The notes beneath the pieces were generated by a model. The model searched no databases. It had not been told where the DNA came from and saw only the letters and a list, made by a program, of their open reading frames with translations. A stretch of DNA of 64,000 bases, from positions 1 through 64,000 of the forward strand of contig NZ_JARVSF010000016.1 of NCBI RefSeq assembly GCF_030209355.1, read 5' to 3'. This stretch comes from Pseudarthrobacter sp. fls2-241-R2A-127 (GTDB lineage: Bacteria > Actinomycetota > Actinomycetes > Actinomycetales > Micrococcaceae). This document shows positions 41,548-49,988 of this stretch, piece by piece. Position 1 is the stretch's first letter; each line of letters begins with the position of its first letter. Both the position numbers and the translations under genes were made by a program.

Positions 41548-42092
41548 CAGGCCTCGGGAAGGGTGCAGGTGTGTCCGTCGGCGTCCATAGGGTAGCCGCA
41601 AAGCGGGCACGCTGGACGCCCTGCGCCTACGATCTCACGGGTACGTTTGGCGAAGGCACGTGCCGTGCCGACAGGCATCCGCACCACCAGCATTTCCGAC
41701 TCGTCGGAGTCCTCCTCAAGCAACTCGTCGTCGTCATCAGCATCGGTGAGGGGATGCGCCTCGATGACCACCTGCGCCGTGGCGGGGTCCCACCCCAGGC
41801 TCATCGCCCCGGTTCGGAACTGTTCCCGGACGTCCTCAAGCTGGTCGTTATCAACCAGTTCGGGGGGAGTGCCTGTGGGAACGCTGAACGGGTTGTTCTC
41901 CACGGTCCTGAGCTGATCGAGGAGTTCGTCGATCTTCTCCGCCAGCAGGGCGGACTGCTGCTTCTCCATGGCGATACTCACCAGCTGCGATCCTGCGCGC
42001 ACCTGAAGGTAGAACGTACGCGCCCCCGGCAGGCCAATGGTGCCGACAACCACCCGGTCAGGCCAGTCGAACTCGTGAACACGTGTAGGCAT
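41547..42092 (-). CDS. DUF3090 family protein
   Basis: A 181-residue cytosolic protein: VHEFDWPDRVVVGTIGLPGA, then RTFYLQVRAGSQLVSIAMEK, an acidic stretch (DADDDDELLEEDSDESEML, about 117-135), and a C-terminal zinc-ribbon-like ACPLCGYPMDADGHTC. The function is unknown. It lies between the phosphomutase and SCO1664-family genes and has its own leaderless -10 in the 24-bp gap, so it need not depend on the upstream promoter. Confidence 0.9.
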   Translation of the reverse strand: MPTRVHEFDWPDRVVVGTIGLPGARTFYLQVRAGSQLVSIAMEKQQSALLAEKIDELLDQLRTVENNPFSVPTGTPPELVDNDQLEDVREQFRTGAMSLGWDPATAQVVIEAHPLTDADDDDELLEEDSDESEMLVVRMPVGTARAFAKRTREIVGAGRPACPLCGYPMDADGHTCTLPEA

Positions 42093-42098
42093 GTCAGT

Positions 42099-42104
42099 AT
42101 TCTA
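42099..42104 (-). promoter_or_regulatory. DUF3090 gene -10 element (TAGAAT), leaderless
   Basis: On the minus strand, TAGAAT plus six bases precedes ATG 42092, in the short gap behind the phosphomutase gene. Confidence 0.55.
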
Positions 42105-42116
42105 GGCACATGAGGT

Positions 42117-42809
42117 TCACGGCGCCTTGTGCCCTGCGCCGCCGCCCACCGGCGCATCGCCGGAGTCCACGCCTTTCGACAACCACGACAGGTCACCTGC
42201 ATCGGAGTTGGTTGCGTAGACGCTCGGCCTGTTGGCCCCGTAGCGCACGATCGATACGGACGCGGGGCCGACGTTAATCCGCTGGAACAGGTCAAGGTGC
42301 ATGCCCAGGGCGTCAGCGAGGATTGACTTGATAATGTCGCCGTGGCTCACGGCCGCCCACACGGCCCCGGGCCCGTGCTCGGCTTCGAAGGCCGCGTCGT
42401 GGCGTCGAACAGCCGCCACAGACCGGGCCTGCATCGCGGCCATGGATTCACCGCCAGGAAAGACGACGGCGGATGGTTGGGACTGCACCACAGGCCACAG
42501 GGCCTCTGTCGCGAGGTCGCTGAGCAGGCGCCCCTGCCATTGGCCGTAATCGCACTCGGTGAGATCGGGATCGATCGGCGCGTGCGGCGCGCCGGCCTGG
42601 CGATCCAGGATGAGCCTGGCGGTCTGCAGGCACCGCTCGAGGGGACTGGACACCACGCCGACCAACGGCACAGACGCGAGCCGGTCCCCGGTCAGTGCCG
42701 CCTGGTCCCGTCCGACCTGGTCCAGGTCTACGCCGGCGGTCCGGCCGGCCAGCAGCCCAGTGGCATTGGCTGTGGTGCGGCCGTGCCGCACAAGAATAAC
42801 GGTCGCCAT
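42117..42809 (-). CDS. Histidine phosphatase, MSMEG_4193 family
   Basis: A 230-residue member of the phosphoglycerate mutase-like superfamily. The catalytic RHG is in VILVRHGRTTANATGLLAGR (His about 9), SSPLERCLQTARLIL carries the second Arg, and ECDYGQWQGR and VSHGDIIKSILADALG (second catalytic His) follow. The substrate is unknown. It is the first gene of the phosphatase-DUF3090-SCO1664 set conserved across actinobacteria. Confidence 0.9.
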   Translation of the reverse strand: MATVILVRHGRTTANATGLLAGRTAGVDLDQVGRDQAALTGDRLASVPLVGVVSSPLERCLQTARLILDRQAGAPHAPIDPDLTECDYGQWQGRLLSDLATEALWPVVQSQPSAVVFPGGESMAAMQARSVAAVRRHDAAFEAEHGPGAVWAAVSHGDIIKSILADALGMHLDLFQRINVGPASVSIVRYGANRPSVYATNSDAGDLSWLSKGVDSGDAPVGGGAGHKAP

Positions 42810-42815
42810 GCAACC

Positions 42816-42821
42816 AGCCTA
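42816..42821 (-). promoter_or_regulatory. Phosphatase gene -10 element (TAGGCT), leaderless
   Basis: On the minus strand, TAGGCT plus six bases precedes ATG 42809. Confidence 0.55.
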
Positions 42822-42924
42822 ACCACCCTGCGCACACTTCATGAGCACTGGCCGTCCGGGAGTTCCGCTGCAATGCCTGACCGCACCGTGGCGGCCCGGC
42901 ACCGAAGGGCGGCCGCCTTGGCGG

Positions 42925-43389
42925 TCATCTTGCCTTGGCATCCCTCACGAGCAGGGCCAGGGCAGGTACCCCGGCGAGCAGGGCAGAAGCCAGCAGCAGC
43001 ACGCCGTACTCGGGAACCAGGGCAGACGCGGCGCCTGAAACCATGCACGCCGTCAGGGCGGCATAGAGGGACAACCGCAGCGGCTTGCGCTCATCCCTTG
43101 GGTTGAAGAACCTGAACCCTCCGAGGCCGGCCGTGACAACAGCGCAGGCAATAATGACTACCGACACGACCCCCGCGGGTCCGGGAGAATCCTTGAGCCG
43201 GTCGATGAGGACGACCGGGACTGCGAGCATCCAGCAGCCGAGCAGCACTGCCAGGATGCAACCGGCGAGCCGCCCCTTCGGCACCGGATCCAGGACGTAC
43301 AACTGTTGTACTGGCAGGTCCGCCTGCTGCGCGCGGCGATGGGCTGCAGGTGGTGGCGGCTGTGACGGCCGTGCGGTGTTTTCAAGCAT
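42925..43389 (-). CDS. Hypothetical membrane protein
   Basis: A 154-residue protein with a Pro/Gln/Ala-rich N-terminus (to about 38) and four predicted helices (about 42-64, 73-92, 105-122, 127-147). There is no recognisable family motif; the linker GGFRFFNPRDERKPLRLSLY is the most distinctive part. ATG 43389 follows GGGGGAAGAA. It is divergent from the cryptochrome gene, and nothing links the two. Confidence 0.7.
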   Translation of the reverse strand: MLENTARPSQPPPPAAHRRAQQADLPVQQLYVLDPVPKGRLAGCILAVLLGCWMLAVPVVLIDRLKDSPGPAGVVSVVIIACAVVTAGLGGFRFFNPRDERKPLRLSLYAALTACMVSGAASALVPEYGVLLLASALLAGVPALALLVRDAKAR

Positions 43390-43463
43390 TTCTTCCCCCG
43401 AATGTCATTGCCTGATGTCCGTCCACCCTACCTCCGCCGGGCCCAGCCGCAACCGAGGCACCA

Positions 43464-43469
43464 TATGGT
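43464..43469 (+). promoter_or_regulatory. Cryptochrome gene -10 element (TATGGT), leaderless
   Basis: TATGGT plus six bases precedes ATG 43476. Confidence 0.5.
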
Positions 43470-43475
43470 TGCCGT

Positions 43476-45083
43476 ATGACCGATGGACCACGCCTGCGCC
43501 TCGTCCTGCCCCATCAACTCTTCGAGAAGCACTGGCAAGAGACGGGGACGGACACCGCCTTCGTGCTCATCGAGCATGACCTCTACTTCCGCCAGTACTC
43601 CTTCCATTCCCACAAGCTGGTCCTGCACCGCGCGTCCATGGCACGGTTCGCCAGCCGGCTGCGCGGGCTCGGCTATGAGGTGGTTGTCCTCGCAAGCGAC
43701 CGGGACCGGACGTCCCGTGCCCAGCTTGCTGAGCTGGTCAGGCAACGGCGCCCGCGGTCGGTGACCTGCTTCGACGTCGTCGACGACTGGCTGGAGCAGG
43801 ACCTGACCGCAGGCCTGGCCGACGGCGGTTACCGGCTGCGCACGGAGGACGTGCTCGAGACGCCGAACTTCCTGACCACGCGCAGGCAGGTGGAAGAATG
43901 GTTCACCCACAACCGGCCACGGATGCAGGACTTCTACGTCTGGCAGCGCCGGCGGCTGGACATCCTGGTTGACAACGGCGAACCCGTCGGCGGCAAATGG
44001 TCCTTCGACGCGGAGAACCGCAGGAAGCTTCCCCGGGGGCATGTGCCACCCACTATCAGCCGCTTCAAGGACCATCCCGCTCGCCAGCAGCAGGGCGCGT
44101 TCGATCTGGAGCCGCTGACTGACTCTTCCCGCCCGGCCGGAGAGGGTTATGGCGACGAACCGTCCCGCGAGGTCGGCCTCGCGATTGAATGGGTGGCCCG
44201 GGAATTCCCGGAGGCCCCGGGGGAACCCAGTCTCTTCGCGTGGCCCACTTCCTCCCGTGAGGCCCGGGAACATCTGAAGGAATTCGTCGCGGAGCGCCTG
44301 GACGGATTCGGGCCCTACGAAGACGCGATCTCCGCCGAGCATCCGTTCATCAACCACGGCCTTCTCACGCCGGTCCTGAACATAGGCCTGCTGGATCCGC
44401 GAGAAGTCCTGCAGGCTGCCCTGGACGGCGCCGGTGACAACACGCCGCTGGCCTCCCTTGAAGGGTTCGTGCGGCAGGTGATCGGCTGGCGCGAGTACAT
44501 GCGGGCCACGTACCGGTTGAGGGGGCGCCGGATGCGCACGGCCAACCTGCTCAACCACCGAAACCGGCTGGGTGCGGGCTGGTGGGACGCCCGTACCGGG
44601 CTGGCCCCGGTGGACATGGTCATATCGCGTGTCCTGGCCACCGGTTATGCCCACCACATAGAACGGCTGATGGTGCTGGGCAACGCCATGTCGCTGCTGC
44701 GGATCCACCCTGACGATGTCTATGAGTGGTTCATGGAAATGTTCATCGACGCCTATGACTGGGTGATGGTCCCCAATGTCTATGCCATGAGCCAGTTCGC
44801 TGCGGGAGCCGACATCACCACCAAACCCTACGTCTCAGGCAGCAACTACCTGCGGAAGATGTCGGACCTGCCGGCGGGGGAGTGGATGGCGGACTGGGAC
44901 GGGTTGTACTGGGCGTTCATCGATGACCACCGCCCCGTTTTTGAGCGGAATCCGCGCTCGCGGATGGCCGTGGCCTTGTGGGACAGGATGGATCCGGCGG
45001 CCAGGGACAGCCACCGCGGCCGTGCCCGGGCGCTGCAGGACGGGCACGGCCGCGGACGCCTGTTGCGGGAGCCCCCCGTTTGA
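43476..45083 (+). CDS. Cryptochrome/photolyase-related protein without Fe-S cysteines
   Basis: A 535-residue protein of the deoxyribodipyrimidine photolyase-related (PhrB/CryPro) group. N-terminal Rossmann part: LRLVLPHQLFEKHW and LYFRQYSFHSHKLVLHRASM. FAD-domain segments: VRQVIGWREYMRATYRLRGR, HHIERLMVLGNAMSLLRIHP (about 390-409), YDWVMVPNVYAMSQFAAGAD and TTKPYVSGSNYLRKMSD. Characterised relatives hold a [4Fe-4S] cluster with four cysteines; this protein has one Cys in total (Cys98, in the N-terminal domain), so the cluster cannot form as described. It may still bind FAD and act in (6-4) repair or light sensing. Confidence 0.85.
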   Translation: MTDGPRLRLVLPHQLFEKHWQETGTDTAFVLIEHDLYFRQYSFHSHKLVLHRASMARFASRLRGLGYEVVVLASDRDRTSRAQLAELVRQRRPRSVTCFDVVDDWLEQDLTAGLADGGYRLRTEDVLETPNFLTTRRQVEEWFTHNRPRMQDFYVWQRRRLDILVDNGEPVGGKWSFDAENRRKLPRGHVPPTISRFKDHPARQQQGAFDLEPLTDSSRPAGEGYGDEPSREVGLAIEWVAREFPEAPGEPSLFAWPTSSREAREHLKEFVAERLDGFGPYEDAISAEHPFINHGLLTPVLNIGLLDPREVLQAALDGAGDNTPLASLEGFVRQVIGWREYMRATYRLRGRRMRTANLLNHRNRLGAGWWDARTGLAPVDMVISRVLATGYAHHIERLMVLGNAMSLLRIHPDDVYEWFMEMFIDAYDWVMVPNVYAMSQFAAGADITTKPYVSGSNYLRKMSDLPAGEWMADWDGLYWAFIDDHRPVFERNPRSRMAVALWDRMDPAARDSHRGRARALQDGHGRGRLLREPPV

Positions 45084-45127
45084 CGGGAAGGGGGGACAGG
45101 ATTCGATGACTGGGCAGTGGCACCGCG

Positions 45128-45133
45128 TATCCT
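45128..45133 (+). promoter_or_regulatory. -10 element (TATCCT) of the first peptide-binding lipoprotein gene
   Basis: The predicted start near 45140 gives a leader of about 60 nt with AAAGGAGA before ATG 45200. Confidence 0.35.
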
Positions 45134-45199
45134 GATTCCACCGGGCCTGTTCATGGCGGCCCGTCCCCCTCCGGAGAGGGAAAACACAAAGGAGACGGC

Positions 45200-46960
45200 A
45201 TGCCGGTCAGGCGCCTGTTGCAACGGCTCACTGCTGCAGTGGCGGCTGCCCTGGTGCTGTCCGGATGTTCCGGTGGCGGCGCGCCGTCGGTCGTAGTCGG
45301 GGAAGCCAAGCGGGGCGGCAGCGTCACTGTTGCGGAGGTCAACGCCTTCTCTTCCTTCAACCCTTACAGCGCCAACGGAAATACAGACATCAATACGAAG
45401 ATCGGCGCTATTACGCACTCCGGCTTCTTCTTCCTCGATGACAGTTCCAAGGTGGTCCGGAACGACAAGTTCGGGCACTACGAAAAAGTCTCGGACCAGC
45501 CCCTCAAAGTGAAATACACCGTCAACGAGGGAGTGAAGTGGTCCGACGGGGCTCCCGTGGGCGCAGCCGACCTGCTGCTGAGCTGGGCCGCCGGATCCGG
45601 CTATTTCGACGACGTCGATCCCGGTACCGGGAAAGGCACCAAATACTTTGCAACCGCCTCCAACGCCACCGGCCTGGCAGGCACCGTCTTTCCGGAACTC
45701 GGTTCGGACGGGAGATCCATCACCATCGAGTACGCCGCACCGTACGCCGACTGGGAAGTGGCGTTCGACGTCGGTCTCCCGGCCCACGTCGTAGCGGCCA
45801 AGAGCGGGCTCAGTGACGAAAAGGACCTGGTCAACCTCCTCAAGGACACACCGCGCGGCAATCCTGAGAAGCCCGTGACCATCCCGGCGCTCAAGAAGGT
45901 CAGCGACTTCTGGAACACCGGCTTCGACACGAAGAAGATCCCGGATGATCCGGCGCTCTACCTCTCCAACGGCCCTTACATCGTCCGGGACATCGTCCCG
46001 GAAGTCTCCATGAAACTGGTCCGGAACCGGGATTACACGTGGGGCCAGGAACCCTGGCTGGACGAGATCAACGTCCGGTTCACCGGGGCCGTGCCCGCCG
46101 CAGTCGATGCCTTGCGCAACGGGCAGGCGGACATCATCTCGCCCCAGCCCTCCGCCGCCACCGACGCGCTGCTCGCAGGCCTGTCCGGGCAGGGCATCAC
46201 CGTGCAACGCTACAAACAGGCCGGCTATGACCACCTGGACCTGAACTTTGCCGGGCCGTTCAAGGACAAGGACGTTCGCGAGGCCTTCCTCAAAACGGTT
46301 CCCCGGCAGGACATCGTGGATGCCGTGCTGGGCGGACAGGCGCCGGACAACAAGCCACTGGATTCGCAGGTCTTCCTTCCGGACCAGCCCAAATACGCCG
46401 ACACCGTGAAGAAGAACGGTTCCTCGGATTACGCCGCAGTGGACATCGACGGCGCCCGGAGCCTCCTGAAGGGGGCCACGCCCACCGTCCGGATCCTGTA
46501 CAACCGGGACAACCCCAACCGCGCCAAGGCCTTCACCCTGATCCGGGACTCGGCCCAACGTGCGGGCTTCCGCGTCGAAGACGGCGGCCAGGCCAGCGCA
46601 GACTGGGCCGCAGCGCTCAGCCGCGGCGGCTATGACGCGGCGTTGTCCGGGTGGATCGGCACCGAGGCCGGAGTCAGCCGGGTGCCGCAGATCTTCCGCA
46701 CCGGGGGCGGCAGCAACTTCACGGGCTACTCCGACGCCGATGCCGACAAGGTGATGGCGCAATTGGCCGTGACCACTGACCTTGGCAAACAGGACGAACT
46801 CCTGGCCGACATCGACAAACACGTCTGGGAGGACGCCTACGGCCTTCCGCTGTACCAAACCCTGGGCACCACGGCGTTCAGCTCCCGGGTGGCCGGCGTG
46901 AAAACCAGCCCCGGCCCGGTGGGCGTCTGGTGGAACGTCTGGGACTGGCGTCTGGCCTAG
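45200..46960 (+). CDS. ABC transporter solute-binding lipoprotein, family 5 (peptide type)
   Basis: A 586-residue extracytoplasmic lipoprotein. Signal RRLLQRLTAAVAAALV with lipobox LSGC (Cys about 25), then KRGGSVTVAEVNAFSSFNPY and the SBP_bac_5 core (VKYTVNEGVKWSDGAPVGAA; SNGPYIVRDIVPEVSMKLVR). It binds an unknown ligand, probably an oligopeptide. It is not tightly linked to the permeases: 291 bp with a separate promoter follow it. Its sequence differs clearly from the second binding protein at 47252, which suggests different ligand ranges. Confidence 0.88.
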   Translation: MPVRRLLQRLTAAVAAALVLSGCSGGGAPSVVVGEAKRGGSVTVAEVNAFSSFNPYSANGNTDINTKIGAITHSGFFFLDDSSKVVRNDKFGHYEKVSDQPLKVKYTVNEGVKWSDGAPVGAADLLLSWAAGSGYFDDVDPGTGKGTKYFATASNATGLAGTVFPELGSDGRSITIEYAAPYADWEVAFDVGLPAHVVAAKSGLSDEKDLVNLLKDTPRGNPEKPVTIPALKKVSDFWNTGFDTKKIPDDPALYLSNGPYIVRDIVPEVSMKLVRNRDYTWGQEPWLDEINVRFTGAVPAAVDALRNGQADIISPQPSAATDALLAGLSGQGITVQRYKQAGYDHLDLNFAGPFKDKDVREAFLKTVPRQDIVDAVLGGQAPDNKPLDSQVFLPDQPKYADTVKKNGSSDYAAVDIDGARSLLKGATPTVRILYNRDNPNRAKAFTLIRDSAQRAGFRVEDGGQASADWAAALSRGGYDAALSGWIGTEAGVSRVPQIFRTGGGSNFTGYSDADADKVMAQLAVTTDLGKQDELLADIDKHVWEDAYGLPLYQTLGTTAFSSRVAGVKTSPGPVGVWWNVWDWRLA

Positions 46961-47139
46961 GCCCTGAAGCCCCCACGCGGCGGACCGGCACGCCGGAACG
47001 TGAACGATCACGGCGCCAATTCGCCGTCTGGCGTACCGGCGAGTAGCATGTGACGTGCGTAACTGCCCATCACTCGACGGGGTATTTGACTGCTCCGGTC
47101 ACGGTTTGGCAACGGAGTACCAGTATCCGGACTTCGTGC

Positions 47140-47152
47140 GGTTAGGCTAACC
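47140..47152. promoter_or_regulatory. Palindrome overlapping the oligopeptide operon promoter
   Basis: GGTTAG-G-CTAACC is a perfect 6-1-6 repeat and contains TAGGCT (47143-47148), a good -10. The predicted start near 47155 would leave a leader of about 97 nt with a small hairpin (CACAGC/GCTGTG, 47171-47187) and TAGGAGGCGGA before the ATG. Confidence 0.45.
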
Positions 47153-47251
47153 CGTATATGTAGGTTTCGTCACAGCGGTCAGCTGTGTCCAGCCTGCGGG
47201 GAAGCACAAGATTTCCCCAATATCTCTCTCCCACAACTCATAGGAGGCGGA

Positions 47252-48934
47252 ATGCGTTTTACGCGCACTTCCAAAGCACTGGGCATCGTGGCAATAGCCG
47301 CGCTTGCCCTGACCGGGTGCGGCGGCGGCGGCAGCACTGGCGGGTCCAGCACTGCTGCCGGCGATCCGAACAAGGTCATCACCGCTTACAGCAATGAGCC
47401 ACAAAACCCGTTGCTGCCGGCAAACACCAATGAGGTCTACGGCGGCCGCGTCGTAAACTTGCTGTTCGAAGGCCTTCGCAGCTACGACGCCAACGGCAAG
47501 GCAGTGAACGCACTGGCCGATTCCATCGAGTCCTCCGACGCCCAGAACTGGACCATCAAGGTCAAGCAGGGCCAGAAGTTCACCAACGGGGAAGCCATCA
47601 CGGCCAAGACTTTCGTTGACTCCTGGAACTTCGCCGCGAACTCCAAGAACCTGCAGAACAACGGCTTCTTCTTCGAGTCCATCGCCGGCTACGACGACGT
47701 CTCGGCCGTGAACTCGGTGAAGGGTGCTGACGGCAAGACCACCACCACGCCGGCTCCCAAGGCCGACACGATGTCCGGGCTGCAGGCAACCGATGATTCG
47801 ACCATCACGGTCAAGCTCGCCCAGCCTGAGGCCGACTGGTCCCTGCGCCTTGGCTACTCCGCCTTCTACCCGCTTCCTTCCGCCGCCTTGGCTGACCCCA
47901 AGACCTACGGTGAAAACCCGGTGGGCAACGGACCCTACAAGTTCGAAAAGCAGGGTTCCTGGGTCCACGACCAGTCCATCACCCTGGTGAAGAACGCAGA
48001 CTACAAAGGCACCCGCGAGGCCAAGAACGGCGGCGTGACCTTCAAGTTCTACACCGATCCGGGCCCCGCATACACGGACCTGCAGTCGGACAACCTGGAC
48101 ATCACTGACGTCCTGCCGTCCAACGCGCTGAAGACCTACGTCAACGACTTCCCGGACCGCAACGCCACCAAGGCTGTTGCTACCGACTCCACCCTGAACA
48201 TCCCGGGCTACAACCCGAACTTCCAGGGTGAAGCCGGCAAGCTGCGCCGCCAGGCCCTGTCCTACGCCATCAACCGCGAGGAAATCGCCAAGGTTGTCTT
48301 CAACGGCACCCGCACCCCGGCCAAGGCGTTCGCTCCGCCCGTCATCGACGGCTTCAAGGAAGGCATCAAGGGCAGCGAAGTCCTGAACTTCGATCCCGCG
48401 AAGGCCAAGGACCTGTGGGCCCAGGCCGACAAGATCCAGCCTTACGATGCCTCCAAGCCCCTCCAGATTGCCTCCAACACTGACGGTGGCAACAAGGAAT
48501 GGATCGACGCTGTTGCCAACGGCTTCAAGAACAACCTCGGCATCCAGGCTGAAATCCAGCCGTTCGCCAAGTTTGCAGAGGTCCTCAACCTGCGCAAGTC
48601 CCAGCAGCTGCCGGGCCTGACCCGCGCAGGCTGGCAGGGTGACTACCCGTCGCTCTACAACTTCCTGGGGCCGGTATGGGCCACGGGCGCTTCCTCCAAC
48701 TACGAGAAGTACTCCAACCCGGAGTTCGACAAGCTGCTGAAGGAAGGCCTGGCAGCCAAGAGCACGGACGAGGCCAACGCCAAGTTCAACCAGGCCCAGG
48801 AGATCCTGTTCCAGGACCTGCCCGGCCTGCCGCTCTGGGACCAGGCACGTCCGATCGTGTGGAGCAACAACATTGTGAAGGCCGAGACCGGCTGGAACGG
48901 TGAAATCCTCTACTACGGCATCACCGCCAAGTAG
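47252..48934 (+). CDS. Oligopeptide ABC transporter solute-binding lipoprotein
   Basis: A 560-residue lipoprotein with signal SKALGIVAIAALA, lipobox LTGC (Cys about 24) and a Gly/Ser linker. The mature region has VITAYSNEPQNPLLPANTNE, WTIKVKQGQKFTNGEAITAK, AFVDSWNFA-like TFVDSWNFAANSKNL, and LTRAGWQGDYPSLYNFLGPV, the OppA-like SBP_bac_5 pattern. It is the first gene of the uptake operon that continues with two permeases and the fused ATPase. A hairpin after the stop probably reduces read-through, giving more binding protein than permease. Confidence 0.93.
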   Translation: MRFTRTSKALGIVAIAALALTGCGGGGSTGGSSTAAGDPNKVITAYSNEPQNPLLPANTNEVYGGRVVNLLFEGLRSYDANGKAVNALADSIESSDAQNWTIKVKQGQKFTNGEAITAKTFVDSWNFAANSKNLQNNGFFFESIAGYDDVSAVNSVKGADGKTTTTPAPKADTMSGLQATDDSTITVKLAQPEADWSLRLGYSAFYPLPSAALADPKTYGENPVGNGPYKFEKQGSWVHDQSITLVKNADYKGTREAKNGGVTFKFYTDPGPAYTDLQSDNLDITDVLPSNALKTYVNDFPDRNATKAVATDSTLNIPGYNPNFQGEAGKLRRQALSYAINREEIAKVVFNGTRTPAKAFAPPVIDGFKEGIKGSEVLNFDPAKAKDLWAQADKIQPYDASKPLQIASNTDGGNKEWIDAVANGFKNNLGIQAEIQPFAKFAEVLNLRKSQQLPGLTRAGWQGDYPSLYNFLGPVWATGASSNYEKYSNPEFDKLLKEGLAAKSTDEANAKFNQAQEILFQDLPGLPLWDQARPIVWSNNIVKAETGWNGEILYYGITAK

Positions 48935-48960
48935 GCCCAGATCTAACTTGCCGAAGGCTG

Positions 48961-48991
48961 ATGGGGGTTCCGGTTACGTCCGGGCCCCCAT
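48961..48991 (+). terminator. Intercistronic hairpin after the binding protein gene
   Basis: ATGGGGG (48961-48967) pairs with CCCCCAT (48985-48991), with an inner CCGG/CCGG extension. It is probably a partial terminator or mRNA-stabilising stem inside the operon. Confidence 0.5.
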
Positions 48992-49058
48992 TGGCTTGCA
49001 ACCGGCAGGAAGGCATTCATGAACGCGTTTTTCCCTTTACCGGAAGGCAGGTGACCCT

Positions 49059-49988
49059 GTGATCCGGTTTATCCTGCGCCGACTTCTGCAGGTGATCCCT
49101 GTATTCCTCGGCACTACCCTCCTGGTGTACTACATGGTGTTCGCCCTGCCCGGCGATCCCATCGCCGCGCTCTTCGGCGACCGCCAGCCCCCGCAGGCAG
49201 TTATTGACACCCTGCGCAGCCAGTACCACCTGGACCAGCCATTCTGGGTCCAATACGGCTTGTTCCTCAAGAACCTCTTCACCTTCAACCTCGGCAACGA
49301 CTTCACCGGCCAGCCCATCGCGGCAAGCCTTGCCCGGGTCTTTCCCGTGACGGCCATGCTGGCCGTCGAGGCGCTGGCCATCCAGGCCATCTTTGGCGTC
49401 GCTTTCGGAGTGTTTGCGGGCCTGCGCCGCGGCGGCTGGTTCGACTCCACGGTCCTGGTGGCCTCGCTGGTGGTCATCGCCGTTCCGACGTTTGTTTTGG
49501 GTTTCGTTTTCCAGCTCGTCTTTGGCGTAAAGCTCGGCTGGGCAAAACCCACTGTGGGCGCCAACGCCGACTGGGTGACCCTGCTGCTGCCGGCAGTGGT
49601 CCTGGGGCTCGTCTCCTTTGCCTACGTTCTCCGCCTGACGCGTGCGTCAGTGAGCGAGAACATGAACGCCGACTACGTGCGGACGGCTACCGCCAAGGGT
49701 CTCTCGCGGCCCAGGGTGGTCCTGGCGCACATCCTGCGCAACTCGCTCATTCCGGTGGTTACCTACCTCGGCGCCAACCTTGGCGGCCTGATGGGCGGTG
49801 CCATCGTTACGGAGGGCATCTTCAACGTTCCCGGCGTGGGCAACAAGCTCTACCAGGCAGTCCTCCGCAGTGAAGGCCCCACCATCGTCTCCATCGTCAG
49901 CGTGCTGGTGCTGGTGTTCGTGGTGGCCAACCTGCTTGTCGATCTCCTGTACGCCTGGCTTGACCCGAGGATCCGCTATGACCAGTAA
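49059..49988 (+). CDS. Oligopeptide ABC transporter permease (DppB/OppB type)
   Basis: A 309-residue permease with six helices. N-terminal FILRRLLQVIPVFLGTTLLV, then the periplasmic loop with RSQYHLDQPFWVQYGLFLKN, and the EAA loop YVRTATAKGLSRPRVVLAHI (about 207-226) followed by GGAIVTEGIFNVPGVG. These are standard DppB features. GTG 49059 follows GGAAGGCAGG. Its 3' end overlaps the next gene by 11 bp. Confidence 0.94.
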   Translation: MIRFILRRLLQVIPVFLGTTLLVYYMVFALPGDPIAALFGDRQPPQAVIDTLRSQYHLDQPFWVQYGLFLKNLFTFNLGNDFTGQPIAASLARVFPVTAMLAVEALAIQAIFGVAFGVFAGLRRGGWFDSTVLVASLVVIAVPTFVLGFVFQLVFGVKLGWAKPTVGANADWVTLLLPAVVLGLVSFAYVLRLTRASVSENMNADYVRTATAKGLSRPRVVLAHILRNSLIPVVTYLGANLGGLMGGAIVTEGIFNVPGVGNKLYQAVLRSEGPTIVSIVSVLVLVFVVANLLVDLLYAWLDPRIRYDQ

